The notes beneath the pieces are model-generated. The model worked only from the letters and a program-made list of their open reading frames with translations. It did no database searches and was not told the DNA's origin. This document shows, in pieces, positions 50,213 through 61,601 of a DNA stretch of 64,000 nt. The DNA is taken from NCBI GenBank assembly GCA_025345505.1, contig JANVCC010000152.1, forward strand, positions 2,923,318 to 2,987,317. The letters run 5' to 3'. Source of the stretch: Todiramphus chloris collaris. Its lineage: Eukaryota > Chordata > Aves > Coraciiformes > Alcedinidae. The position numbers were made by a program, and so were the translations under genes. Every line of letters begins with the position of its first letter. Position 1 is the first letter of the stretch.

Positions 50213-52334
50213 CGTTCAGGGGACAGTGACTTGCAAATTTCTTAAACAAGGGAATGCATTCCCTCAGCATTTGTGATCCATATGGTATTTTAGATGGATG
50301 AGCCTACTGTGAATATTATAAAAGATTTTGTAAACCAGTATGAACAATCAAAAATGTACTTACACATGTTGTTCAGCCAAACGTATTGTAGTTTCACCAA
50401 GCTAATCAAAAGTGACACAAAACAATAATCAGATTGAGGTAACAACCAAGAATGAATCAATGAGTTCAAGTGACTAAACTTTCAAACTGACAGTTCAGGT
50501 AATCAAATGAAATTATGATTTTGATACTATTTGAATTAACTTAAGTTAGTTTTTTCTTGGAAAAATTTAAGGAAGAGCTAGATTTCTTTCATCTATAATC
50601 CTAGATTTATGTAGAAGTATTTCGGAGGAAGTAAAAATGTTCCCACAAGAAGGAAATTTATTCAATTTATGTTCAGCTTCTGTCTGTCAGTTTTGCAGAT
50701 CTGAATGTTAAACTTCAAGTTTTAAGTAGTCATGTAGTCCTTGTGGAAGTGACAGAGAGGCACAAAACATAGATGTGTTCTGCTTTTCTCATCTTAAACA
50801 TTCAGTTTAGGGCAAGGTGAATTGCCCTTTGCAAATCTCTCTTTTTCCCCAATTTGTGCAGAGTATGTTCATGTCTAGCTTGGATTAGACAATTACTTTA
50901 TGTGTGAAAAGTCTTGCTTTAGACATCTAACTTTTATTTGGTTTTTAAGGTTAGATAAAAATTATCTGGGCCTGAGCATTTGTTCTAGGCTTAGCCCTTT
51001 GACAAAACAATTCAGAGAATACAAGCGATGAAGTCCCTTTGTTCATCTTAGCAGAGTGTGACTAGATGAATACCATTTGAATGTCTCCTCCTTAAATCTC
51101 ACTGCTAGGCATTATTGTGGTTGTTCTTATTCCACCCCCTAACTTTAGAACAAAAGAACCTTTTCACAGACTTCACACAGAGGTGATGGATAAATCATAC
51201 ACATTAACTGCTTTTGAATAGCACCATTTTAGACTGAAAAATCTATTAATTCTGTACTGTTTACTTTAAGAAAATTATTTAAGGCATTGTTTATGCATAT
51301 GCTGACACATGCATATAATACAATTGAAAAAAATAATAAGGAAAAATACAAGATGAAGGCAATTGTCATCACACACAAAGAGACTGAATTCTACTTTATT
51401 TCTTGGGAGCTTACATTCAAGTGGATGTTCTTTGTTATCTTTATGTAGACAGTAGTTTTATCATCAGGATTGGTAACACATTCAGGATATCTTATTGGAC
51501 TGTAGGTGACTTATGCTAGCTTTACTAGTGAGTTAAGTCCTTCATCTTTTCCTCTTCTGTTTAGAGAAAGGTGGGCAGCTTAGGCAAAGACCCACTGTTC
51601 TTGTGCAAAGATTTGTCTTTATCAGGGTGCTATCCCCATTGTTATATGCTGTGTATACATCTGTGGACTTTTGGACATTTAGTTGAACATAAAGCCCCAT
51701 GGCTTAGTCCTTCAGAAGGAAATCTATAGTGTACGATAAAGAATTCTATGGCTGAGAAGCACTAATGTTTGCAAAACCAGCAATGCTGATTGCAGATATA
51801 GATATTCAGAGTAGACTTACAAAGGGAAGTCATGATGTTGACCGCCTACCTTACCATAACAGATGTTATACAAGCAGTTGACAGAAACTCATCCTTTACA
51901 CAAATACTTAAAATTTTTACCTAATGAAAAGCATTTTCACATATTTATCACTTAGGGAGTTGGGTAACTAATATCACATTATAAGGGGAAAGGCAGAATG
52001 TAATCTTCTTCAGCATTAGCTTCTTAAATATTGAATATTGAAGATACTTATTTGGGTTCTTTCCACAACCTGTAGAAAGTGATAGACATCTCTAGAGGGC
52101 AATTTGTCCTGTCTTATTTAGACATCTCTCTTACTGTGGTATAAATTCTGATCTGAAGGAACATATATTTGTATTAACTGTGGAGTGAATCTAGGTAATT
52201 ATTTTAGGCTCAGTAGTTAGTTTTCAGACGGCAAATATATCCAAGGGTTTCTGCACAAAGCTTCATTTTTCTGAATATGCCTTCTTCATGCTGAGTTTTT
52301 CTAGGCACAATTCAAACTTCATCCCACCTTCTAT

Positions 52335-52810
52335 ATCAGATGCAGAGCTTAAGCCAGCTAGTTCTGTTTAGGCATCTATATTGCAGACATGTAGTCACTC
52401 AGTAGCCTAGATATAGGTTTCTAGTGCTATCTGAGGTGCCCCAGGGTATTTCATGTCATATCTGTCAGCCTTTTGTGGATGATTTGGACACTCCAAATTG
52501 CACCATATGGTTGGGCAATTGAACAGAGCCTGCAGGGTGGAAGTCAGCTTCAGATTAAGACATTTAAATTCAGATGCCTGCATGTAGGTGTCTACATGTA
52601 AGTTAAGTGTCTAAGCTCCTGCTTTAGTCAACAAAAATTAAATCAAGGGACCAGAGGCCTGTGCCTGTAAGTAGGAGACAAAGCTTAAAAGCATCTCCGA
52701 TAGCACTGTGAGAGGCTTGTGTGAGGACAAATGAATTGAGTTAGTCTGTGTTGCCATGATAAGAGTTTGAACACCACCTTACATGCAGATACCTACATGC
52801 AGGCATATTA
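52335..52810. repeat. Degraded old repeat with TAGGTGTCTA-type motifs
   Basis: TTTAGGCATCTA (about 52359), CCTAGATATAGG (about 52405), GTAGGTGTCTACATGTAAG (about 52585), TTAAGTGTCTAAGCTCCTG (about 52603) and ACCTACATGCAGGCATATTAA (about 52791) recur within 480 bases. They resemble a dispersed sauropsid repeat built from 'ttaggtgcctaa / ttaggcacctaa' phrases. The family is not named with confidence, and the ends are approximate. Confidence 0.45.
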
Positions 52811-52959
52811 AGTTGGTAGTAGTTTTATCTCAAACTGAATCACATCCTGAAGTTGGAGGAGATAAAGCTTATGCTTCATATCTGTGAATATGGATGTAGG
52901 AGCTAGGTATGTCACCTTTCTCATATTGAACAGTGAATTGTATGTGCATAAACATGATT

Positions 52960-53057
52960 TCAATAGCTTCAGATAAGATGAGCCAGTAAATCACTGGCAG
53001 AGCTGGAGTTTACATGACTCAAGGAACCCAGCACAGACTTCTGAAACAGTAGACCAA
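52960..53057 (-). mobile_element. MIR-like SINE, minus strand
   Basis: GCCAGTAAATCACTGGCAGAGCTGG (52982-53006 on the plus strand), followed by a CAAGGAACCCAGCACAGACTT block and an ACAGTAGACCAAA end, corresponds in order to the reverse complement of MIR ('cagcaagtcagtggcagagctggga...acccagg...ccactagacca'). The 3' module before it (TTCAATAGCTTCAGATAAGA) is poorly preserved. It is an old fossil copy. Confidence 0.68.
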
Positions 53058-54449
53058 AATCTAATAGACATCAACACAAGCAAATGTGACAGTATGAAGC
53101 TGAAAGCAATTACTGACTTGAAAAAAGATATGAATTTAGGGACTGAACTTGATGAGGCAGACCCAGCAAAATCTGTGAGCAGCAGACAGATTGATGCAGA
53201 TGAATGGTGTGATGATTTTGTTTTGTGAGGAAATACTGAACAAAGAGATTAAGAGGTGGAGAAAGGAGCCGAGTAGAAATACATCAGAAAAAGTTATTTT
53301 AAAAAGGAGAAAGGTTTCAGTTTTGACACTGTGTGGGCTGAGGCAGCTCTATGGACCAACTCTGTGAAACAAGGAATCATTTATCATTTCTAACCCTTAA
53401 CTCATGCACAGTAAAAAACATTCCCTCTACCCCAATATGTAGATCTCTGTGTTCATTGCCAATGGTTCTGTTACTTGAGGAAATTTTTGGCAAGGGAGAC
53501 TGATAAATACAATTAGCAAATATAGCATAGACTGGTTTGTATAAAATATTTTGAGACAATTGTCCTTGAGGTTAGTGGGGAGAGTCTTTTAGTTCCCACT
53601 AGTATAACTGGCTGGGGAAAAATGAAGGAGGTGAAAATAATGCCAGTCCATAGTAATGACCCATCAGGAGAACCGTATGCTCCATACTGTGAGCTGTCAG
53701 GGAACCTTTAATTCCAAAGAAATATGGATATTCATTTCTGTCTTGCATGTGTCAGACACATTGGAGCTGACATTGAAAAATCAAGCTAGGCAAGTGCTGT
53801 AGTGTTACATCTTACATTTAAATCATTTTGCTGGCAATAATTTTTTATCTGAGCCTATCAGGGTGTGAAAAATGCCTGGCCAGAAAACTCTTCCGTGTCA
53901 AGGCTCTATTAATAAAAGGAGATGGTATGGTGACTGAGACTGACAACTTTTGTGGTTTGTTGCTTTTTTTGGGGTGGAGAAGGGGGTTTAGGATCTTTTG
54001 GGAGACTAGTTCATAGTTCTTGCAAAAGCACCTAGAAGAGTACAAATGTTTTCAACAGGCAAAGTGGGGAATTAATTCACTGATTTGTGTTACACGATAG
54101 GGTCATTACATCATTGATGACTTAAGAGCATGGAGAATATTTTATTCGTGCTTTGCTTGAGAGTATCCTCTGATGGGAAAACATTCATGAGAACCCTTCA
54201 AACCTTCCTAATCTCTTTCCCATGAGTAGAACTGGATTAACACAGGAAAGGCTCGATGCAGAAACCCACATTATCATCCAACTCATAGATGTACTTTCAT
54301 GTTCTCCATGGCCATTTAGAAGTCTGATTTTACAGTACTACCTTCAGTTCTATGTTGAAACCACAACTCCTTGTGCCAGATTTTGTACAGGTACAACTAA
54401 TATGCTAATCCAGCCTGAAAATTAGTGAGAAGTCAGGGTTATTACAGTA

Positions 54450-54505
54450 ACAGTTGAGAAACTATGGTACAGAGAAATAATCCTCTTGAAGTTTGGCCTA
54501 GATCT
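54450..54505 (-). mobile_element. MIR 3' fragment, minus strand
   Basis: ACAGTTGAGAAACTATGGTACAGAGAAATAA, followed by CTTGAAGTTTGGCC and AGATCTGTGT, follows the reverse complement of the MIR 3' half ('acagatgaggaaactgaggcacagagaa..gacttgccca..gtcacacag'). Only this module is visible, so the identification is moderate. Confidence 0.5.
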
Positions 54506-55678
54506 GTGTTAAAGGAAAAAGAAAAAAAAAAAGTTGCCATACTCAGGTGTCATCACTGAGATGTGTTCTTCATCACTAGGTAAAATAGACACATTGGTAA
54601 ATTGATATACCTAAGATATTGGCAGCACATGTGATCCTGTCTTCACAAGGTGTGGCTACTCAGCGGTTAACGAACACCTCTCCTGCTCAGAGGAGATTAG
54701 TGATCATTTGTATGACAGTACTGAGGTAAGAGCCAAAGGGAAATAAGTAAACTTAAACCACATTCATTACGGAGACATAATGCTGCCTTCTTTGCCTAAT
54801 AGGACTTTTTCAGATTGCCTTTGTCTGGTGGTTTCTCTTTTTGTAACCAGTGAGGGTGGATGCAGGGACTCACTTTTTCTGACTGTGGCCACACAGGGAA
54901 CTAAAAGCCACTTTGAACTCCTGCCAGGGTGCATCTTTGTGTTTTGAGTTTTGCAGAGCCACAGCATCATTCCCTGATGAAGAAAACCAAGCTGAGATTC
55001 CACAGCACATGAGGGATGTTAGCCGTATTAGGCAAGAATTTGCCAAAAGGCATGAAATTATTGGTCTCTAATGGGCATAATTGTGTCAGCAAGTTCTGCA
55101 TACACTTAGCTTTCAGCAGTAAGAGAGAACTCTCCTTAAACAGCTCATGTCTTTTTGAGGAAAGGCTTATCTACACTGGCAAAAGTCCAACATCTATTTT
55201 CCTCTTCAACTAACTCAGCACCAGCTTTTCTACCTAGAAATCTTCTGGACTTCTATCAACCTGAAGGCTCATATGGACAAACTGAAGCTAAAGACCAAGG
55301 AATATGAAGGACTAAGGAGTTAAAAAACCAAACCTAAATACCCTCCAGACTGTCTATGCATAGCAGCTATGCATTTACATGGTTTCACTCACCTGTTCAT
55401 TTCTTTCCCCCCTACAGGCCTACTAACTTGTGAGTCCAGCACACCTCATTAGTATTTATATTCTATTGAGTGCTTCATTAGCCTTGGCATTGTATTAATG
55501 ATAGCTGGGGGAAAATCAGCCAGAAAGGGAAGCTTTGAAATGGAGACTACTTAGAATATGATCAATCAAATAAATATACAATTTCATTTAAAAGACTGGA
55601 GGAAAAATTGACCTAAATGTTACTTGCAATCAATGTAATATGTGGAAATGAAGGCAGGTGCCTTTGTTCACTCCTGCC

Positions 55679-55754
55679 CTTTCTGTTTTGCTGATGGAGT
55701 GATGATCATGACCGTACCACCTTTTGTTTTGCTGATGGAGAGGATGTTGTACCA
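55679..55754. repeat. Short tandem duplication, about 42 bp
   Basis: CTTTCTGTTTTGCTGATGGAG...CCGTACCAC (55679-55720) is repeated as CTTTTGTTTTGCTGATGGAG...GTACCA (55721-55754), with a few bases deleted in the second copy. Confidence 0.75.
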
Positions 55755-55917
55755 TTATCTCATTTATTGACAGGAGTATCTATCGACCTTTATGTTTTCC
55801 ATCAGCAGGTGCCCATTCTTACAGTCCATGAATGCACAGCCACCTGACAGCCATGCAAAGAACATGTGTTAATCTTTTCTGATGATGGACTGGGAAAGGC
55901 AGCAGGCTGTTGCACAA

Positions 55918-55923
55918 ACTGAC
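55918..55923. repeat. Left target-site duplication of LTR (ACTGAC)
   Basis: ACTGAC at 55918-55923 recurs at 56605-56610. The match is part of a 10-base identity, ACAAACTGAC, at both edges (55914-55923 and 56601-56610), so the exact junction is ambiguous by up to four bases. A 6-bp duplication fits ERVK-type integration. Confidence 0.6.
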
Positions 55924-56018
55924 TTGTTGTCACATTCCAGTCATAGATCAGAGCAAGATTTTGCTCGTATTCTTGGGAACAGAATTAAGACTCAAAACAG
56001 AGTCAAGCGCCAAGTGAC

Positions 56019-56024
56019 TTTATT
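56019..56024 (-). terminator. LTR polyadenylation signal (AATAAA on minus strand)
   Basis: TTTATT on the plus strand reads as AATAAA in the orientation of the LTR, about 95 bases from its 3' end, as expected for R-U5. Confidence 0.55.
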
Positions 56025-56359
56025 TGCTGGACAGAAAGGTTCTCAAAGCAAAGAAAGAGAGTGAAAGGAAAGAAAGGAAGAAAGGGGTCAGTTGCTATAG
56101 TTATCACCACGGATCTGCAATGTCCTGTCAGTCCAATTTGTTTCTAGGTCAGGTGGGAGAACGTTCCCTCTGATGTTGGTGGTTCCTATTCTTTTTGGGA
56201 CTGTCCTGCTTAACCACACCCACCAGCTGGCAGTGGCACACATGCCTGAGGGGTACCAGGTGTCTTCAGGGGTCTCCGGACCTCTTGGTCTTCCAGGCTC
56301 TGGGTCTGGGCACATGCGTTGTGGGGGGTTGCATTTTTTGAACTTCTAGCTTGCAGTCC

Positions 56360-56585
56360 AACCATTGTCCAGTTTGTAGTTTGAAGTCTGTCCACGCTGA
56401 TGTGGCACCATCTCTGACAAACCATTGTCCAGTTCGTGGTTTGGAGTCTGTCCCCACTGATACAGCAGTGTTGCTCTATCACCATCTCTGACAAACCATC
56501 ATCTAGTTTGTGATTTGTGGTCTGTCACTACTGATACAGCAATGTTGAGGCAAACACTACGCCGCCTCTGTCACCATCTCTGACA
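56360..56585 (-). repeat. Three-unit tandem repeat in LTR U3
   Basis: Three units, each ending in CCATCTCTGACA on the plus strand: 56360-56419 (60 bp), 56420-56493 (74 bp) and 56494-56585 (92 bp). Each begins AACCAT, carries a 'cagtttgt..tttg..gtctgtc' block and then an ACTGATACAGCA-like block, which is modified to GCTGATGTGGCA in the first unit. The units differ in length through insertions after the GATACAGCA block. Repeats in this part of a retroviral LTR commonly carry enhancer sites; enhancer function here is inference. Confidence 0.82.
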
Positions 56586-56604
56586 CCTGTGTAATGCCAT
56601 ACAA

Positions 56605-56610
56605 ACTGAC
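56605..56610. repeat. Right target-site duplication of LTR (ACTGAC)
   Basis: An exact copy of 55918-55923 on the other side of the LTR. Confidence 0.6.
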
Positions 56611-58795
56611 ATAGGGAGATCCTCCATATGTGCATCATAGATGCAAGGGTCTATGTACCTCTGTGTTTTGTATGTCTGTGATACCTGCTTTTGTGTGCTC
56701 CAAGAAGGGAAGTCTGTGCATGTGTGTGTGTGTCCATTGTAAGACATGGTCTCTGTAATTAGAGAAGCTAGTATAACTTCACATTTAACTGCTGTCATAA
56801 CTACCTTTTCTGAGCAAAATCTGAGGTATTAGTTCCTGCTGCCAGAAAGAAAGGAGAGGAGCAGATCTGAGAGCACTGAACTGGAACTTTGAAGACTGAA
56901 AGACTTTTCATCTGTGATCCACTGTGAGACTGGGAGTCTTTTCATCTCTCTGCATCAGTTTTTCCCTTCCTCCTCCAGTTCTTTTCCAGAAAGCCTTTGG
57001 GAACATGTCTATCTCTTTGTATATGTTTGTATCTTTTTTGTTTTTAAATAATGTTGTTCTTATCTTGAGTAGAATTTTACAACCTTGAAATTCCAGTAAT
57101 GATTAGTAATATTAGGAATTCTGGTGTGCAAACAAGTAACTGGTGCAAAGACCTGCAGTTACTGCTTAGTGACCACATATGTTCAAACATGAAATTTCCC
57201 TCGATATTTGAATACTTCCTGGAACACAGTTATATACTATTTTTTCCATCCTGGACAGCTCAGCTAAATTCCAGTCTGTAGGGATTTCATAGACATGCAT
57301 ACAGTAAGCTTTTAAAATTTTTTTTTATGCTACTTTGCCCATGATGTACGGATTAGTTGGTTACTGTAAAGGAACGTCTGGGAGTTGCATAGGTTGTTTT
57401 TTCTTGTCAGTGTTATTGACACAAAATGGTGTGTGTTTCAGCACTTAATTGGTGGCTTAATACGTTTTCAGTGTTCAGCACTCTGTAATTCTGAGACTAC
57501 TTTCACTTTGGCTGTGTAGAGGAAAATAGGAACATTGGGGACCAACCGTGTGTTATTCTTATGTCAATAATAGCTGGAAGCTACTGCATTCAGCTCTTAA
57601 AAGAAAAAGATGACATATGAGACCACTTTGTTTTCTCATCATAACATACCTTGAACTGTCATGAAATTATGTGTTGTATGTGTATGGTAGATGCTGCAAA
57701 AGCAATGAGGTTCCTGGTCCATGCAGTCCTCTATTGATCTTCCTGACACTGGAAACAGGAAAAAATAGGATCCTGTACTTCTCTGAAGTTTTTGTGGAGG
57801 AGGAATATAAAAAAGCTTACATCTTTCTCAGTTAAAGAATTCAGTTTTCTTTGTAAAGATTTAACATTGGATTTCCACTCATGTACTTTATGAAAGGGAC
57901 CTAGAAGAATTCAGAGTGATTGCTCTCCTTGAATGGGATATTCTACGTGCAAGTTCAATTTGACCCTTGACATATTTTTGCAAGTCAAACAGAAATCACA
58001 TTAAAACATCCTCTGCAAGGCTGCCCTCTGCATAATGCAATCAATATTGTTTAATTAAAGGATGATACTATTGATTCTAATTAAGCAAAATTGCCTACCT
58101 CATTCGTTTACAGTTCATATGTGTTTCTAGAGACAAGATGATTTAGTACTCCTAATACTACTTTCCATATAATAGAGAAACATACTTATTTTTAAAAATC
58201 TCAACTCCAGCACCCAGTGCCTTATACGTCATTTTTCTCTTGATGAATGGATGATTTGGTGTGTATAAGCATAATTTTAAAATAATAAATTATGTAAGTG
58301 GGTGATACAAATATCCAAATATAGAGTTTCCAAAAATTGAATTTTAAAATGTTGGATTCATTAGATTACTGAGAAATCTCTGCAGCTATTAATGACACAC
58401 TTTAATACAGCTTGGAGCTAATATTTTTCACTCCAAATAATCTGTCAGGAAATCATTTCTGTGAGACATGTGCAAGCATTCTTAGCTGAGGTGTGCTAAA
58501 GAGAAAACCTTATAAGCATATTTATCATTTCATTTGAAGAGATGAATCTTGCTTATATTTTTACAATATGCAATTTAAAATAAACCATGGAATGATTATT
58601 TGTACTTTTTTTTTCATGACAGAAACTGACATGTAACCAAGGATTAATGTCCTTCTGTTTTCTGAAAAGCTACATTTTAATTCTTATTGGATGATAACTT
58701 AAAGAGGCCACTATATATAGGAATATTTTTGTGTTAACATGTAGGATTGATATGGCCTTAGGATGGCTTGCTTAATTACACTTTTTTACATTTTC
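56611..58795. other. Non-coding sequence after the LTR
   Basis: About 2.2 kb, holding a (TG)7 run at about 56720-56733, the MIR copy at 56862-56975, and an AT-rich stretch at 57960-58600 with many ATTA/TAAT motifs that could be a conserved non-coding element. No gene was recognised. Confidence 0.6.
56862..56975 (+). mobile_element. MIR-like SINE, forward
   Basis: GAGCACTGAACTGGAAC (56871-56887) matches the MIR head 'gagcactggactgggac'. GTGAGACTGGGAGTCTTTTC (56924-56943), then ATCTCTCTGCATCAGTTTTTCCC, matches the 3' module 'gtgaccttgggcaagtcacttaatctctctgtgcctcagtttccc'. The B-box region between them is eroded. It is an old fossil copy. Confidence 0.65.
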
Positions 58796-58813
58796 TTTTT
58801 TTTTTTTTTTTTT
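58796..58813. repeat. Poly(T) run, 18 bp
   Basis: Eighteen T followed by CCAGCAAG. This resembles a polypyrimidine tract with a 3' splice acceptor, but the frames behind it close quickly, so no exon is called. Confidence 0.85.
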
Positions 58814-61601
58814 CCAGCAAGAGCCATTAGACAGTAATTAGAATATTATGATATAGGCTGAAAAATATATTACCCAAGGGCTCCATGTATGATTTTGCAG
58901 AGGAGATATACTGTGTATCAAAGAACAAGGAGAGTAATGGATTTGGAAGGCATTAAGTATAGAGCATTTATGAGAAAATTTAAAATGAAATAAAAATAAG
59001 CAAAAGCAATGAAAAGCCTGCTGACATTTAATGAAAGCAGTGAGGTTTGTAAGTGTCAGCTGGTGCACTTGATTTATTTCTGAGATAGACCTGATCTGAT
59101 TTATTTTTCTAGTAACACCAGCAGATAGGCTTATAAGAACGGCTGTGTTATTATCTACATGGAAAATTTCGGCAAAGCAAATGTGGAAATTCCCAACAGG
59201 GTTTTACTGATACATAATTTGGAGCAACAGAGTTGCAGAGGGTGGGCAATGTTGTGACAAACAGCACAGCATAGATTGTTTAGGCAGATACCTGGAGTAC
59301 TGAAAGTTTGCCAAAAATACTCTTGCTGTGCCAGAGGAGATGGTATAAATTGTTTTATACAAGCCTGCTTGACTTATTGATAGTTTGAAATAAGCTTTAA
59401 TTTTAAAGCTAATTTTGCTGAGAGGGAAACTAGTAGCCATACAGTAGTCAATGGGCTTCAGATGAGTATGTTTCCTGGAGCTGTCCATTCAGTAAGGGTA
59501 GGTAGATGGTGATTTTATGATTCATGCCCTCTTTTTTAAAAATAAAAACTGAGCAGTTATAAGCTATATCATGCAGTTAGTATATTCCAGCTCCTTCTTT
59601 GTTACAAAAATGTAACATCAGATATTATGCAGACTCTCTTCAAGCCCTAAAGCTTCAGGGGCAAATTTTGAAAATAACCCAAAGACGCTGGAGATGTGCC
59701 AGTATCTTCTAAACTGATCAATCTATTTATATGACTGCTTTAGTTCTTTGGAAAGTTTAATGAATAAATGCAAGAGGAAAACAAAGTTATGAATGATAAA
59801 TGTTCCTTGGGCCTTCAAGCTGAAAGAAAAACACCTTTATTCATTATCATTAGCTCTATTTGAGAGTTCTGGCAGATTGGTCAGGGACTATTTTGTGACC
59901 AGGACTGGTATTAATCATCTGCACTGGTTTTAATAGGTAAAATAATCCAGGTCTAGTTCAGCAATACAGGATAACTCACACCCATATGACTTAACTCTTT
60001 CTCCTAGCAGGGTGAATGTTTTCATATATTCAGGTGGGTGGGAGTTGTCACCTGGTAGATTTATGTCATCCTTTACTGATCGCAGGGGTGGTCTAAGGGT
60101 GTGGACACTGTGACTATGCCAAATTGATTGCCAGCAGTAAGCTATCATGGATGATCATGCACAAAGGCTTGAAGCTGTGTGCTCATCTTGTTTACTTTCT
60201 TTTTTTAACATAGGAATAACTAGAGTCATCATCATCTCCTTGCAATTATGTCACTTGGTTAAATCAGGCAGAAAAGTGTTAGTATTGTCTCCCGTGGTAT
60301 CTTGGGTAGATTCAAAGTTCAACAGATAAAGTGAAACCACTGGTGAGATGAAAAAGAGGAAGTTATTATCAAGAGATCAAAATAAGGGGTGTACCTTGTT
60401 ATGCTGCATCATATATCTGCAGTTTCTACTTATAGATAGTAAAACTGTGTCCCCATGTATAGATAACCAAGATAAGCCCTTACACGGATACAGGCCAGCA
60501 TTAGAATTTAAACTGCTCGGTACATGAACAGAGATACAAACCCTATAGGAAGAGAGTGTTGGTTTGGAGGGGGTAGTGATGTGTAGGAAACTGAAAGCCA
60601 TTTGGCTGATGGAAATATTTTGCACAGTACATACCTTATCTCTGATTTCCCCTATTCTTTCTTTGCTGCCCTTGTGTCTCCTGCATGCTGCAGTCAGCGA
60701 TCTGATTACAGTGAAGAAGAGAGCTGTGTGGCACTGAATTTCAGTTGTGCATTGATCTTGCCGGGAATTAGTAAAAAAAAAAAAAAATCAATCAATTGTA
60801 GCATGTTGGTCACCAGCCAAAACAATAGAATATAAGTGGCTCAGAGTTACTCTATGATGGGTCAGCTTAACAGGTGCTCTGGATAACTGACATGACAGAA
60901 CATAATGGTTATTGTGGAGGGACAGTTAATAGTATTGACAGGAACACAGAGGCATTTAGAAAAAAAAGAAAGAAACAGATTGAGACATCCATGGTGATGC
61001 CAGAGCCAAGCAATTTTTTAACACTTTCTGAATGAAGGCTACTGCATCTTTGCCACTGGAAGGTTGGTCTGTAGAGTAGAACAGATACCCGGAATGTTGC
61101 ATTTGAAAACCTGGACCAAATGCTTATATATAACCAGAGTGAGACAATTTGAGGATAATTTGGGTAGACGAAACAAAATCTTCAGTTGTAAAAACAATTA
61201 AAAAGTGCCTAGGCTAGGAAAGACCCCTTTGTATTTCTCACTAATTCAAAAGATTAGAATTTATTATTAATCTGTAGATTCAGTGTATCAGATAATTCTG
61301 CAGTTTATACATGGGCTTACAGGCTTTTCTTGCCCCGGCATGCATGAAGGAGGAAAACTGCCAAGGTCAATTTTATCCTTTGTTCTCTGGAAAGCAGAGA
61401 TAATGTACATACCTAGAGGTAAATCAGAGGATCTGAAAGAGATCTGGTCTCAGACTTCCTCCCTTGCACAACCATCTTCTTAAGCTGGGTGAAGTTGGCT
61501 GCATTATATTCATTCTACCATGGCCTCACTTTGCTTTGTAGTGCACTGGGCAGAACTATATCCTGTTGTGTTCAATACTCTGAAAGTGCATCCAGACTCA
61601 C
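58814..61601. other. Non-coding sequence, no gene recognised
   Basis: About 2.8 kb of AT-rich sequence, with an A15 run at about 60773-60787. Open frames are below 100 codons and resemble no family. Confidence 0.65.

Larger units (their letters stand above)
48346..52334. other. Non-coding sequence with A-rich tracts
   Basis: About 4 kb without a recognised gene. It holds the A/C-rich tract at 49155-49285 and an AT-rich tract at 50157-50212. Short frames elsewhere are chance. Confidence 0.65.
53058..55923. other. Non-coding sequence, no gene recognised
   Basis: About 2.9 kb. Contents are a MIR 3' fragment at 54450-54505 and a short tandem duplication at 55679-55754. No gene was recognised. 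Confidence 0.65.
55924..56604 (-). mobile_element. Solo LTR, ERVK-like, reverse orientation
   Basis: An element of about 680 bp read on the minus strand. It has TTGT...ACAA ends and is flanked by the 6-bp duplication ACTGAC. In minus-strand order it has a U3 with three tandem units (56585 down to 56360), then further U3, then a C/T-rich stretch, then AATAAA (complement of 56019-56024). After that comes about 95 bases of probable R-U5 ending ...GAATGTGACAACAA. No primer-binding site or retroviral gene is seen on either side, so it is a solo LTR. The antisense and sense frames inside it (for example 56088-56315 and 56210-56494 on the minus strand) are not genes. The ERVK label rests on the TSD length and layout only. 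Confidence 0.75.

Noticed and set aside
56088-56494. Minus-strand frames of 75 and 94 codons with Thr/Gln/Trp-rich repeats
   Set aside because: They are translations of the LTR U3 tandem repeat, not retroviral genes.
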